The translations under genes were made by a program, and so were the position numbers. The notes under the pieces are model-generated. The model did not search any database, was not told the DNA's origin, and saw only the letters and a program-made list of their open reading frames with translations. Below are positions 11,670 through 20,028 of a stretch of 64,000 nucleotides of DNA, in pieces. Source of the stretch: Plesiomonas shigelloides (lineage in GTDB: Bacteria > Pseudomonadota > Gammaproteobacteria > Enterobacterales > CAMTGL01); assembly GCF_900087055.1 (NCBI RefSeq), contig NZ_LT575468.1, positions 1 through 64,000 of the forward strand. Direction: 5' to 3'. How positions within the stretch are numbered: position 1 is the first letter of the stretch; each line of letters opens with the position of its first letter.

Positions 11670-13368
11670 GCGGTGAGGCATTGATGTCCGCGGTGACTTG
11701 AGATGGTGCTCTCATCGTGATACCTCGAGGCTGTTGCAGGCGAACCAACAGTCTATAAACAACGCGTGCGCTTAATGCCGTGAAGAGTAATACGCTTCCC
11801 ATGGCGGAGGCGGCGGCTAAATCTCCGGCATCATCCATATTCAATACCGCGATTGACGCTAACATCGTGTTAGGGCCATAAAGGAAGATCACGGCGGAAA
11901 CCGTGGTTAATGCGTTGGTAAACAAGTAGAAAAAAGTGTCAACCAGCGTTGATTGGCTGAGCGGTATGATCACCTTGTAAAAAGTGATCCCGCGATTGAC
12001 TCCAGACACGGTGCCTGCAGCTTCGTAGCGTGGGTTGATTTGCAGCAGAGTGGTACTGCTGGATAAAAACGGCACGGAAAAAAGATGGATCACGGTATTG
12101 ATAACCAATATCAGCATGCCGTTGGTCCATACTGAGACACTGCTAAATGTTAGTAGATAAGCTAAGCCAAGCACGGTGCCAGGCACACTCAGTGGCAGTA
12201 AACTTAATAGGCGCAATCCCGTTTTGAGAGGTGGCCAAATCGCAGCGCGCTGTGCCAGATAGGCCACGATGAAGCAAAAGAGACTACCGCAAAGAGCAAC
12301 ACTGAAGGCAAATTGTAGCGAGTTAAGATACGGCTGCCAGCTATAGCCTAAGGCGGCGAAGCGATAGTTGTCTAAGGTTAACGTAAAATCATAGGGCCAA
12401 TAGTTAATGAATGAGCCCCAAACTACCACGCCAATAACACTAACAATGACCAGTGTCGGCAGCCAGCACAGCAAGGTAAATAGGCTATCGCGCAGCAACG
12501 ATTTTTCCGGTAGGGCTGAATCAAAAACGCCAGAGAGACGTGCTTGTTTTTTCCGCGCCCAGTTGTCGACGATGAAGGCCAGTAACATAGGAAGCAGCAG
12601 CAATAAACTCAGCGCAGCACCCATGGGGAAATTGTGTAGCCCGATGATTTGTTGATAAATTTCGGTCGCCAGCAGGTTGTATTGGCCCGCTAGGACTTTA
12701 GCAATCCCGAAGTCGGTCATCGTTAGCGTGAAAACAACAAAACTGGCACTGATGATCCCATACAAGCTGTTAGGCAGGGTGATGGTAAAAAATTGACGTC
12801 CGTTACCAGCGCCGAGCATTTCTGCGGCTTGATACAGCCGAGGATCAATGGCTCGCAGAGTGGTGCATAGCAGTAATACCGCGTGAGGAAGGGTAAATAA
12901 GACCCCGCCCAGCGTTACGCCGAGTGGCCCATAAAGCGGAATATCGATGTAGTCACTGAATACCCCCTGACCGCCAAACAGGTACATTAATCCTAAGCAC
13001 GGCAAAATCGATGGGACACACAGTGGTAGCTGTAAACTTAATTGCAGCAAAGTGCGACCAGCGAGATGCGTTTTCGTTAGCCCATAGGCAATCAAGTACG
13101 CAAGGGTGACGCTGAGTAGCGTGACCAATGCACTGATCGCTAAGGAGTGTTCTAGTGCCGATACCAAGCCAGGGGTATGCAGTAGCTGCAGCAGGTTGGT
13201 GATGCCATTAAATTGCCCGTTACTGTCTTGTAGGCTGTAACGCAGTAACGTCACGATCGGCAGTAAAATACCACCCACGAGCACCAATAGACACCCGAAT
13301 GCCGCCAATGCAGTGAGGTGGTGGCGAGCGGTAACCGATAAACGAGAGCGTGAGGTTATAGCTGGCAT
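11644..13368 (-). CDS. Fused two-half ABC permease, 2-aminoethylphosphonate type
   Basis: The 574-residue integral membrane protein has two homologous permease halves in one chain. Each carries an EAA-type loop that docks on the ATPase: AAEMLGAGNGRQFFTITLP in the first half and AAGTVSGVNRGITFYKVII in the second. Hydrophobic stretches suggest about twelve membrane spans. Fused permeases of this length accompany iron(III) and 2-aminoethylphosphonate (PhnU2 or AepW-like) importers; the partner binding protein favours the latter. The start overlaps the end of the ATPase gene by 13 bases, so translation is probably coupled. It is the last gene of the five-gene minus-strand operon and ends inside the convergent methyltransferase gene. 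Confidence 0.8.
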   Translation of the reverse strand: MPAITSRSRLSVTARHHLTALAAFGCLLVLVGGILLPIVTLLRYSLQDSNGQFNGITNLLQLLHTPGLVSALEHSLAISALVTLLSVTLAYLIAYGLTKTHLAGRTLLQLSLQLPLCVPSILPCLGLMYLFGGQGVFSDYIDIPLYGPLGVTLGGVLFTLPHAVLLLCTTLRAIDPRLYQAAEMLGAGNGRQFFTITLPNSLYGIISASFVVFTLTMTDFGIAKVLAGQYNLLATEIYQQIIGLHNFPMGAALSLLLLLPMLLAFIVDNWARKKQARLSGVFDSALPEKSLLRDSLFTLLCWLPTLVIVSVIGVVVWGSFINYWPYDFTLTLDNYRFAALGYSWQPYLNSLQFAFSVALCGSLFCFIVAYLAQRAAIWPPLKTGLRLLSLLPLSVPGTVLGLAYLLTFSSVSVWTNGMLILVINTVIHLFSVPFLSSSTTLLQINPRYEAAGTVSGVNRGITFYKVIIPLSQSTLVDTFFYLFTNALTTVSAVIFLYGPNTMLASIAVLNMDDAGDLAAASAMGSVLLFTALSARVVYRLLVRLQQPRGITMRAPSQVTADINASPLKITSPLH

Positions 13369-14354
13369 CGCTTGTCCTGCGGTAGGCTGACTGCTACCAG
13401 CGAATGTTGCAGCAGTGGGCGTGCTTGTTCGGGGGGCAGATCTGCAAAAATTCGTGTTTTTTGATCACTCATCAATAAACACAAACGATAAAACGGCCCA
13501 ATCAATTGCGCACATTCCAGACGCATCACTTGCGTATCGGGCTGACGTAGTGTGAGCTCATCTGCGGGATGTACCGCGATTTGCTCATAGCGGATCCCCC
13601 ATGTACCTTCATCACTCTTGGAGGATGGCTCAATAATATTCATGTTGCCGATGAATTCAGCCACGAACCGATTTTGCGGGTGGAAATACAGCTCCTCTGG
13701 CGTACCGATTTGTTCGATCGTCCCTTGATTCATGACCACGATGCGGTCGGCCAGAGCCATAGCCTCTTCTTGGTCATGGGTCACCATGATCACGGTGAGG
13801 CCGAGTTGAGTTTGTAGCCGCTTTAACTCACAACGCAGGGTTAAACGTACGCGCGCATCCAGAGCGGATAAGGGTTCATCTAACAAGAGTAGCGGGGGAT
13901 GATTGGCTAGCGCACGTGCTAGTGCTACCCGTTGTTGTTGGCCACCAGACAGTTGTTGTGGGTAATGCTGGGCGGTATGGGACAAACCAATGAGCGATAA
14001 CAATTCATCTGCGCGCGCTTGGCGGCGCGTGCGAGGCCACTGTCGGCCGCGTAGGCCGTAGGTGATGTTGTCGCTTACTTTCAGATTAGGAAATAGTGCG
14101 TAGTTTTGAAATACCATGCCAAAACCGCGCTGACTCGCGGGCAGATGGCTAATGTCATGGCCTTGGAAAAACAGCTGACCTTGATCTGCCGGCTGTAAGC
14201 CGGCAATGATATTCAGTAAGGTGGTTTTTCCGCAGCCGGAAGGCCCAAGAAAACAGACAAACTCACCTTGTTTGACCGTCAGCGATACGCCGTGTAGAGC
14301 GCGGAAGCTGCCGTATTCTTTGACGATATGCTGCAATGCCAAAAACTCAGACAT
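13356..14354 (-). CDS. ABC transporter ATPase, 2-aminoethylphosphonate type
   Basis: The 332-residue nucleotide-binding subunit has Walker A GPSGCGKTT at residues 37-45, signature LSGGQQQRVALARAL near 136, and Walker B LLLLDEPLSALD near 156. A C-terminal TOBE-like regulatory region follows from about residue 240. It energises the fused permease encoded just downstream. An in-frame codon at 14405 would extend the N-terminus back into the binding-protein gene. I use ATG 14354 because the conserved domain starts right there (MSEFLALQHIVKEYG) and it lies just after the upstream stop at 14362. Confidence 0.82.
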   Translation of the reverse strand: MSEFLALQHIVKEYGSFRALHGVSLTVKQGEFVCFLGPSGCGKTTLLNIIAGLQPADQGQLFFQGHDISHLPASQRGFGMVFQNYALFPNLKVSDNITYGLRGRQWPRTRRQARADELLSLIGLSHTAQHYPQQLSGGQQQRVALARALANHPPLLLLDEPLSALDARVRLTLRCELKRLQTQLGLTVIMVTHDQEEAMALADRIVVMNQGTIEQIGTPEELYFHPQNRFVAEFIGNMNIIEPSSKSDEGTWGIRYEQIAVHPADELTLRQPDTQVMRLECAQLIGPFYRLCLLMSDQKTRIFADLPPEQARPLLQHSLVAVSLPQDKRCQL

Positions 14355-14361
14355 AGTATGC

Positions 14362-15366
14362 TTACCGTTGCTCGTAGTGTTGGCGCCAAGTCGCCAAAAT
14401 CGCATCCCGTTGTTCGGCGGCCCACGGCAAATTGTTTGGGATCATCGCCTTATAAATAGCTTTACCTTCTTCGGTCATGAAGGCTTGGCGAGCTGTTATG
14501 CCTGAGAAATCTGCCCCAATTTTGGCGACATCTTCAGAGGCGAGCCAATCGAGCAGTGTCTGAGCGGCTTTTTGGTGCGCAGTGCCACGGATAATGCCAC
14601 CCGCCTCCATTTCCCAGCCGGTTCCCTCACTGAAGGTCACGAGTTCGATGGGTGCGCGACGCTTGAGCAGCTTCTGGGCAAACGCCGAGGAGGAAAGGCC
14701 TATGGCCACTTCCCCTTGTGCGGCTAAGCTGCAAGGTTTGCTACCAGAGTGAACGTACATTTTTACGTTTTTATTCAGCGCATCGTTGTATTGCCATGCC
14801 TTTTCTTCACCCCACATCTGGATCCACGCCGATAAATTCATAAAACCGGAGCCGGAGGAGAGGGGATTGGGCGCCGCAATTTGATCGTGGTAAATCGGGT
14901 TGGTTAAATCCTGCCAAGTTTTTGGATAGGGCAGGTTATATTTTTTCATTAACCGCGTGTTGATACACAGCGACGTGGCCCATGCGTTCATGCCAATCCA
15001 TTGTGGCGGGGTATCTTGATCGCGCATGCTTGGCAATAGCTGAGCGAAGCCTACCGGTTGGTAAGGTTGTAGCAGGTTTTGCTGCTTCAATAGCATCAAA
15101 CTGGTGGCGGCTACACCAATTACGGCATCTGCCTTGGGCGCGTCCTTTTCCGCCAGTAATTTGGCTGTGATCACCCCGGTGGAGTCACGTACCCAATTGA
15201 TTTTTATATCTGGGTGACGCTGCTCAAATTGTGTTTTATAGGTATCCAGCAATTCATTTTCAATTGCGGTGTATACCAGTAACGTGGTCGGTTGTGCGGC
15301 GTGTACAGCGCTGGTGTATGTTGCACAGCACAGCATCCAAGCCAGTAATCTGCAAAGTTTGTTCAT
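14362..15366 (-). CDS. Periplasmic binding protein, putative 2-aminoethylphosphonate importer
   Basis: This 334-residue protein has a Sec signal peptide of about 23 residues ending AVHA. The mature part carries stretches I recognise from the putative 2-aminoethylphosphonate binding-protein family (PhnS2 or AepX-like): INWVRDSTGVITAKLLAEKD, PNPLSSGSGFMNLSAWIQMWG, and YVHSGSKPCSLA. The ligand is therefore probably 2-aminoethylphosphonate or a similar small phosphorus compound; no binding data are implied. The phnW and phnX degradation genes that often accompany this family are not in the neighbourhood. The ATG directly follows the stop of the cytidylyltransferase gene (TAAATG), so the two are translationally linked. 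Confidence 0.82.
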   Translation of the reverse strand: MNKLCRLLAWMLCCATYTSAVHAAQPTTLLVYTAIENELLDTYKTQFEQRHPDIKINWVRDSTGVITAKLLAEKDAPKADAVIGVAATSLMLLKQQNLLQPYQPVGFAQLLPSMRDQDTPPQWIGMNAWATSLCINTRLMKKYNLPYPKTWQDLTNPIYHDQIAAPNPLSSGSGFMNLSAWIQMWGEEKAWQYNDALNKNVKMYVHSGSKPCSLAAQGEVAIGLSSSAFAQKLLKRRAPIELVTFSEGTGWEMEAGGIIRGTAHQKAAQTLLDWLASEDVAKIGADFSGITARQAFMTEEGKAIYKAMIPNNLPWAAEQRDAILATWRQHYEQR

Positions 15367-15837
15367 TTAATCCAGCTTAAATTCATTTTTAATCGCGGTG
15401 ATCAGCATATGGGCGATCTTATCGGATGGCCCTTTTTTACCGCTGAGATTCATGGAAACCAGACTGTCTAAAACGCGTTCGCGCAAATCGGAGCTACTGA
15501 TCCCGTCAGTTCGTGGAAATATGACCAGTTTATGCTCCGGAATGTGATTGGCGTTATCGCAACCATGTACCAGATAATCGATGTTATGCTCGATTAAAAA
15601 ATCGTTATCGATGAGCCAGTTACAAGGAATGACTTCATCTACGTAGCGGATGCTTTCCAAGATCTCCTTACGCTCGGCGTAATTGAGCTCGGCGGTATAG
15701 CCTTTTTTGGTTTGAATTTCGTCATCGGTAGTGAGGGCGACAATAACGCGCCCTAATTCGCTGGCTTTTTTCAGCAGCCGAATATGTCCGTGATGGATTA
15801 AGGTGGCTGACATATCCACCAGAATTCTCTTTTCCAT
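15367..15837 (-). CDS. Small cytidylyltransferase-like protein
   Basis: The 156-residue protein of the nucleotidylyltransferase superfamily resembles glycerol-3-phosphate or phosphonate cytidylyltransferases. It has the HxGH motif near its start (TLIHHGHIRLL) and a C-terminal motif RTDGISSSDLRERV that corresponds to RTxGISTT. Such enzymes join CMP to a phosphate or phosphonate group. It lacks a signal peptide and should be cytoplasmic. An in-frame GTG at 15846 overlaps the upstream stop; I use ATG 15837 because the family usually starts about four residues before the first beta strand. The preceding AP-superfamily gene is coupled to it and the importer genes follow. Substrate by context is an aminoethylphosphonate-like or glycerol-phosphate-like compound. 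Confidence 0.72.
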   Translation of the reverse strand: MEKRILVDMSATLIHHGHIRLLKKASELGRVIVALTTDDEIQTKKGYTAELNYAERKEILESIRYVDEVIPCNWLIDNDFLIEHNIDYLVHGCDNANHIPEHKLVIFPRTDGISSSDLRERVLDSLVSMNLSGKKGPSDKIAHMLITAIKNEFKLD

Positions 15838-15845
15838 AGACTCCA

Positions 15846-17852
15846 CTACTTGTTAATAAATGGCATAGTATTGCGGATAATCTGGTTCAGCATTTGAGTT
15901 GCCACTGCTTGTCGCTCTTCTTCGCTATCAGCATTTTCTTGCTGGCAGAACAGTTGCGTTTCAATTTGACCCAGATCGATCATTCCGTCATCGGATGTTT
16001 TTCCCTGCGAAGTTAAGCAATATTTATGCCTTTCATCGATGATGCACGCATAGTAAGGGGCATCCGGGAACAGACTTTCGGTAAAGATTTGTGAGCGCGC
16101 GGTGGAGCCGCCCAGTGTTTGTGGCAAGTTGGCATCGTTGTGCAGTGGATCGGGGATTCCGGCACTGTGCAGAACGCTACGGAACAGATCAAAATGCTGT
16201 ACCAACTCCTGGCTGTGTGTAGCTGGAATATTGCGGCCAGTCATATAAAGTGGCACTTTGGTGCGCTCTTCATCCATAAAGAAATCTGATTCGATCAGGT
16301 AGGACTGACCATGATCGGACACCAGTGACACGATAATATCGTTCTGCTCATAGTGACTGCGGATATAGTCGAACAGCACTTTCAGTTGGCGGTCAACATA
16401 GGCCACTTGCTCTCGATATTGGAACACTTTGGCAGCGCTGCGCTTTTTACGCACGCTAGTCTCACCGGTTTTTTCACTCACACGGTGAGCTAATGGGGTT
16501 TTCGCTTGATGACTGATGCTGGTAGTAAACTCATCGGCAATGTCATGCAGATCCGGTAGACAGATCCACATCCAGTTATTCTTTTCACCAAAGGTATCTA
16601 AATGCTCGAGCGTCTCTTGAATGACGTGTCGGCTATCCATGGCCAACATAGCGGGCTGATACAAGAAGCGATCCATACCTTTGCCATAACCCGTGACCGG
16701 CGTACTGCGCCAATCTCCCGAAATTTGGCTACAGAAGTAACCCGCTTGCTGGAACACCTCGGTATAGGTTGGCGTGCGTAACAGTGTTTGGCTGTCTTTG
16801 GCGGGATGGAACATGCGGTGGTTATAGGTATACAAACCGCTAAAAATGCTGGCGAGAGAAACATATGTCCATTCACCACTGCTGTAGCAGTTTTCAAACT
16901 GGGTTCCTTCGGCAAAGAAGGCTGCCGTGTTTGGCATTAAAGCGGACAATCCGCCCTCTTGTTCGATGAATTTTTGTGACAATCCATCAACAAAAATAGT
17001 TAACACCAGAGCTGGGCCAGCAGATTCACGCCGTAAAGTGATTGGATCGCCAATCATAACCGGATGCTGAGCGCTGAGGCTGAGATTATCACCGGCATTG
17101 AACGGCAAATAATGAAAGCGTTTTTCTGGCAGCGTATGCAGCAAGTAGTGCTCATCATTCACGGTAATATTGATGGGCTGTTGCGCATGAGTAGGCATGA
17201 TTGGTAACAGGCATTTTTCATCGGCCTGATATTGATACTGGGTATGCGCTTGACCTGGCAATAATTCACAGCCCACCAGCATACGCTGTTGCTCACCGGA
17301 TAAACTTAAGATCCCGGAGTTTGTGCGCTCTTCTCGGCTGCGGTCATACATACCGACGGCGTACTCTTTGTTATTGATAGAGATACTTTGCCCAAACACA
17401 CATTGGCCGGTGACATCCAGCGGGAATATGCGTTGGTAGCCATTAAGTTCGCCGAGAGTGCGCATTTTGATCTGTTGGCGCTGTTCTTCAGGCAACAAGT
17501 CATCTAGATGGCTGATGAGTTTCAGCGCGGCCTCTTGATCATGGGCATGTAACGCCAGCCGATAGGCTTCGGTCGTGTCTCCGACGGCCGCATAGTAAGC
17601 GGCGAGCTGCGCATTAATTTCAGTGTTGAGCTCAAAACGCTGATTAATTTCGCGTATAAATGCGGGATCTAGGTTGGCGAGCTGCTCGGTTTTTTGGGCG
17701 AATTTTAGTTTTAGTAGCGCGCCATTGAGATCGAGAGGGCCGAGTGCTTCGAGCTGTTGAAGGGCCTCTTGCGCTTGGGCCATTTTATTGGTGAGCAAAA
17801 ACAGCCGACCTTTTTTGGCCAGCGCACTGGAGGTTTGTAACGTGCTGATCAT
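15846..17852 (-). CDS. Alkaline-phosphatase-superfamily (sulfatase-fold) protein with helical N-terminus
   Basis: The protein has 668 residues. Residues 1-145 look all-helical and repeat-like (TPR-like), and residues 146-275 form a beta-rich linker domain. From about 278 there is a sulfatase-fold catalytic domain: metal-binding D289 in FVDG, the nucleophile region EWTYVSLASIFSG (327-339), LPDLHD (432-437), and D513-H514 in SDHGQ. Aligned to the sulfatase signature CxPSR, the nucleophile is Thr329 and the Pro and Arg are missing. This fits a phosphotransferase or phosphodiesterase such as phosphoethanolamine or glycerophosphate transferases rather than a sulfatase. No signal peptide or membrane span is visible, so it appears cytoplasmic. 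First gene of the five-gene operon, starting 59 bases after flhA on the same strand. Confidence 0.7.
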   Translation of the reverse strand: MISTLQTSSALAKKGRLFLLTNKMAQAQEALQQLEALGPLDLNGALLKLKFAQKTEQLANLDPAFIREINQRFELNTEINAQLAAYYAAVGDTTEAYRLALHAHDQEAALKLISHLDDLLPEEQRQQIKMRTLGELNGYQRIFPLDVTGQCVFGQSISINNKEYAVGMYDRSREERTNSGILSLSGEQQRMLVGCELLPGQAHTQYQYQADEKCLLPIMPTHAQQPINITVNDEHYLLHTLPEKRFHYLPFNAGDNLSLSAQHPVMIGDPITLRRESAGPALVLTIFVDGLSQKFIEQEGGLSALMPNTAAFFAEGTQFENCYSSGEWTYVSLASIFSGLYTYNHRMFHPAKDSQTLLRTPTYTEVFQQAGYFCSQISGDWRSTPVTGYGKGMDRFLYQPAMLAMDSRHVIQETLEHLDTFGEKNNWMWICLPDLHDIADEFTTSISHQAKTPLAHRVSEKTGETSVRKKRSAAKVFQYREQVAYVDRQLKVLFDYIRSHYEQNDIIVSLVSDHGQSYLIESDFFMDEERTKVPLYMTGRNIPATHSQELVQHFDLFRSVLHSAGIPDPLHNDANLPQTLGGSTARSQIFTESLFPDAPYYACIIDERHKYCLTSQGKTSDDGMIDLGQIETQLFCQQENADSEEERQAVATQMLNQIIRNTMPFINK

Positions 17853-17911
17853 GATGTTATCCGTTATTTACTGAGGTAATCCGCAGACGCAGCCTGCGAA
17901 TTACGCGGGCG

Positions 17912-20020
17912 TTACCCCAAATTCCCTACTACTGACACATTCTTGTCATCAGGAATTTCATTAAACGAAAGTACGCTCAGGCCCGGGGCGCAGACGCGGG
18001 CGTAGCGTGACAGTAATGGGCGCAGCTGTGGCATAACCATCAGCAGTGGTGCGTGCCCGGCCATGCGCATGTTGTCGACCACTTGCGGCAGGCTGTACTG
18101 CAGTTTTTCAATCACGCCCGGTTCGAGGGCAAAGCCATCGAGTTGGACGTGGCCGGCTTGCTGCGCCTGGCTCAGGGCGCCGAGCAGGATATTTTCCAGT
18201 TCGGCGGCCAAGGTGATCACCGGGATGTCGCTGCGGTTGCCGACCAGTTGGTACAGCAGTGGGCGGCGTAGGGCGCAGCGCACGTCAGCGCACAGCAAAA
18301 TCGGGTCTTTGGTCAGCTCCGCCGACTCCAGCAAGGAGTTGGTGATGGTGACGATATCGCGCAGTGACACATTCTCAGCCGCCAGCTGGCGAAATACGCG
18401 CAGTAGCTGCTGTGGATTGAGCCGTTGCTGCAGCTCATCGGCCATTTTGGCGTCGCTGGCTTGCAGGCGCTCGATGATCTGGCGCACTTCTTGTGGCCCC
18501 ATCACCTCATCAATGTAGTCGTTGATGATTTTGCTGACGTGGGTCGATAAGATGGTCGCGTGATCGACCACGGTATAGCCGTAGTTGACCGCGCGGTCCT
18601 TGTTATCTGGGTGGATCCACACCGCTTCCATCTGGTAGGCCGGATCGGTGGTCAAAATGCCGTCGATATTGCCGTACACTTCGCCGGGATTGATGGCCAG
18701 CAGGTGGTTGTCTTCCAACTCGGCATTCACCAGCACCGCTTCGCGCAGGCTGATCCGGTACTCATCGGGCGCCAGTGTCAGGTCGTCGTGCACCCGAATT
18801 TGCGGGATCAGAAAACCGCGCTGTTCCGACAAGGTTTTGCGGATCCCGGTCAGGCGATTGAGCAATTCAGCGCCTTGGCGCTGATCGATCAGGTGCACCA
18901 GACGGTAGCCGACCGCAATACTGAGTGCGTAGACCGCAGGGATATCGCCGTTGCTGACTTCCGGTGCGGGGCCAAACTCCGGCGATTGCACTAGCGCTTC
19001 GGCGCGGCGCAGATCATCCTCTGACTCAGTGTCGTCTTCATGGTAATGGCGCATCTTCCAGCCGGCCAGCGCAACCACACCGGCAAAGGCGAAAAATGCG
19101 AAGTGTGGCATGCCAGGAACCAAGCCCAAGATCAGCATGATGGCCGCCACCACAAACAGCACCACTGGCGAGGCCAGCATCTGACGGCTGATTTGCTTGG
19201 AGAAGGTGTCCTGATCGGTGACGCGGGTCACGATAATCGCCGCCGCGGTGGAGAGCAGCAATGATGGGATCTGGGCCACCAAGCCATCACCGATGGTCAG
19301 CAGGGCGTAGGTCTGGAAGGCGCTACCAAATGGCATCCCGTACTGGAACACCCCGATGCTGACCCCGCCGATGATGTTGATAAACAGGATCAACATACCA
19401 GCCACGGCATCGCCGCGCACAAACTTGGAGGTACCGTCCATCGCACCGTAGAAGTCGGCTTCGTTGGCCACATCTTCTCGGCGTCGTCGCGCTTGTTCAT
19501 GGTCAATCAGGCCGGCGTTCAGATCGGCGTCGATGGCCATCTGTTTGCCCGGCATGGCGTCGAGGGTAAAGCGCGCGCCCACTTCGGAGATCCGCTCGCC
19601 CCCTTTGGTGACCACCACGAAGTTGATGATCATCAAGATGACGAACACCACAATACCGACCACATAGTTGCCGCCGATCACCACTTCACCGAAGGCTTGG
19701 ATCACCTTACCAGCGGCGTCGCCACCTTCGTGACCGTTGAGCAATACCACGCGCGTCGAGGCCACGTTCAGGCCCAGACGCAACAAGGTGGCAATCAGCA
19801 ACACGGTCGGGAAGGCCGAGAAGTCCAGTGGCCGTTTGCTGTACACGCTCACCAGCAGTACCAGCAGCGCCAGTACGATGTTGAAGGTGAAGAACATATC
19901 CAGCAGCAATGGCGGGATAGGCAAGATCACCATGGCGAGCAGAACCAGCAGCATCAATGGGATGCCGATCTGGCCCTGACTCAGGTAACGGGTGAAGTTG
20001 GATAATTTACTGGGCATCAT
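17912..20020 (-). CDS. flhA: Lateral flagellar export protein FlhA
   Basis: FlhA is the large ion-conducting subunit of the flagellar type III export gate. The 702-residue protein has about eight N-terminal membrane spans (residues 20-320) and a cytoplasmic C-terminal domain that docks chaperone-substrate complexes. The family signature around KGGERISEVGARFTLDAMPG (about 146-165) and ADLNAGLI are clear. It is the last gene of the minus-strand run fliM-fliN-fliP-fliQ-fliR-flhB-flhA, 9 bases behind flhB. A 10-bp hairpin without a T-run (17877-17903) follows the stop, so read-through into the phosphonate-type operon is possible. Confidence 0.95.
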   Translation of the reverse strand: MMPSKLSNFTRYLSQGQIGIPLMLLVLLAMVILPIPPLLLDMFFTFNIVLALLVLLVSVYSKRPLDFSAFPTVLLIATLLRLGLNVASTRVVLLNGHEGGDAAGKVIQAFGEVVIGGNYVVGIVVFVILMIINFVVVTKGGERISEVGARFTLDAMPGKQMAIDADLNAGLIDHEQARRRREDVANEADFYGAMDGTSKFVRGDAVAGMLILFINIIGGVSIGVFQYGMPFGSAFQTYALLTIGDGLVAQIPSLLLSTAAAIIVTRVTDQDTFSKQISRQMLASPVVLFVVAAIMLILGLVPGMPHFAFFAFAGVVALAGWKMRHYHEDDTESEDDLRRAEALVQSPEFGPAPEVSNGDIPAVYALSIAVGYRLVHLIDQRQGAELLNRLTGIRKTLSEQRGFLIPQIRVHDDLTLAPDEYRISLREAVLVNAELEDNHLLAINPGEVYGNIDGILTTDPAYQMEAVWIHPDNKDRAVNYGYTVVDHATILSTHVSKIINDYIDEVMGPQEVRQIIERLQASDAKMADELQQRLNPQQLLRVFRQLAAENVSLRDIVTITNSLLESAELTKDPILLCADVRCALRRPLLYQLVGNRSDIPVITLAAELENILLGALSQAQQAGHVQLDGFALEPGVIEKLQYSLPQVVDNMRMAGHAPLLMVMPQLRPLLSRYARVCAPGLSVLSFNEIPDDKNVSVVGNLG

Positions 20021-20028
20021 CTCTCCGC

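Noticed and set aside
19493-20005. 170-residue His/Gln-rich frame opposite flhA
   Set aside because: It is antisense to a conserved gene and its composition is the expected shadow of flhA codons.
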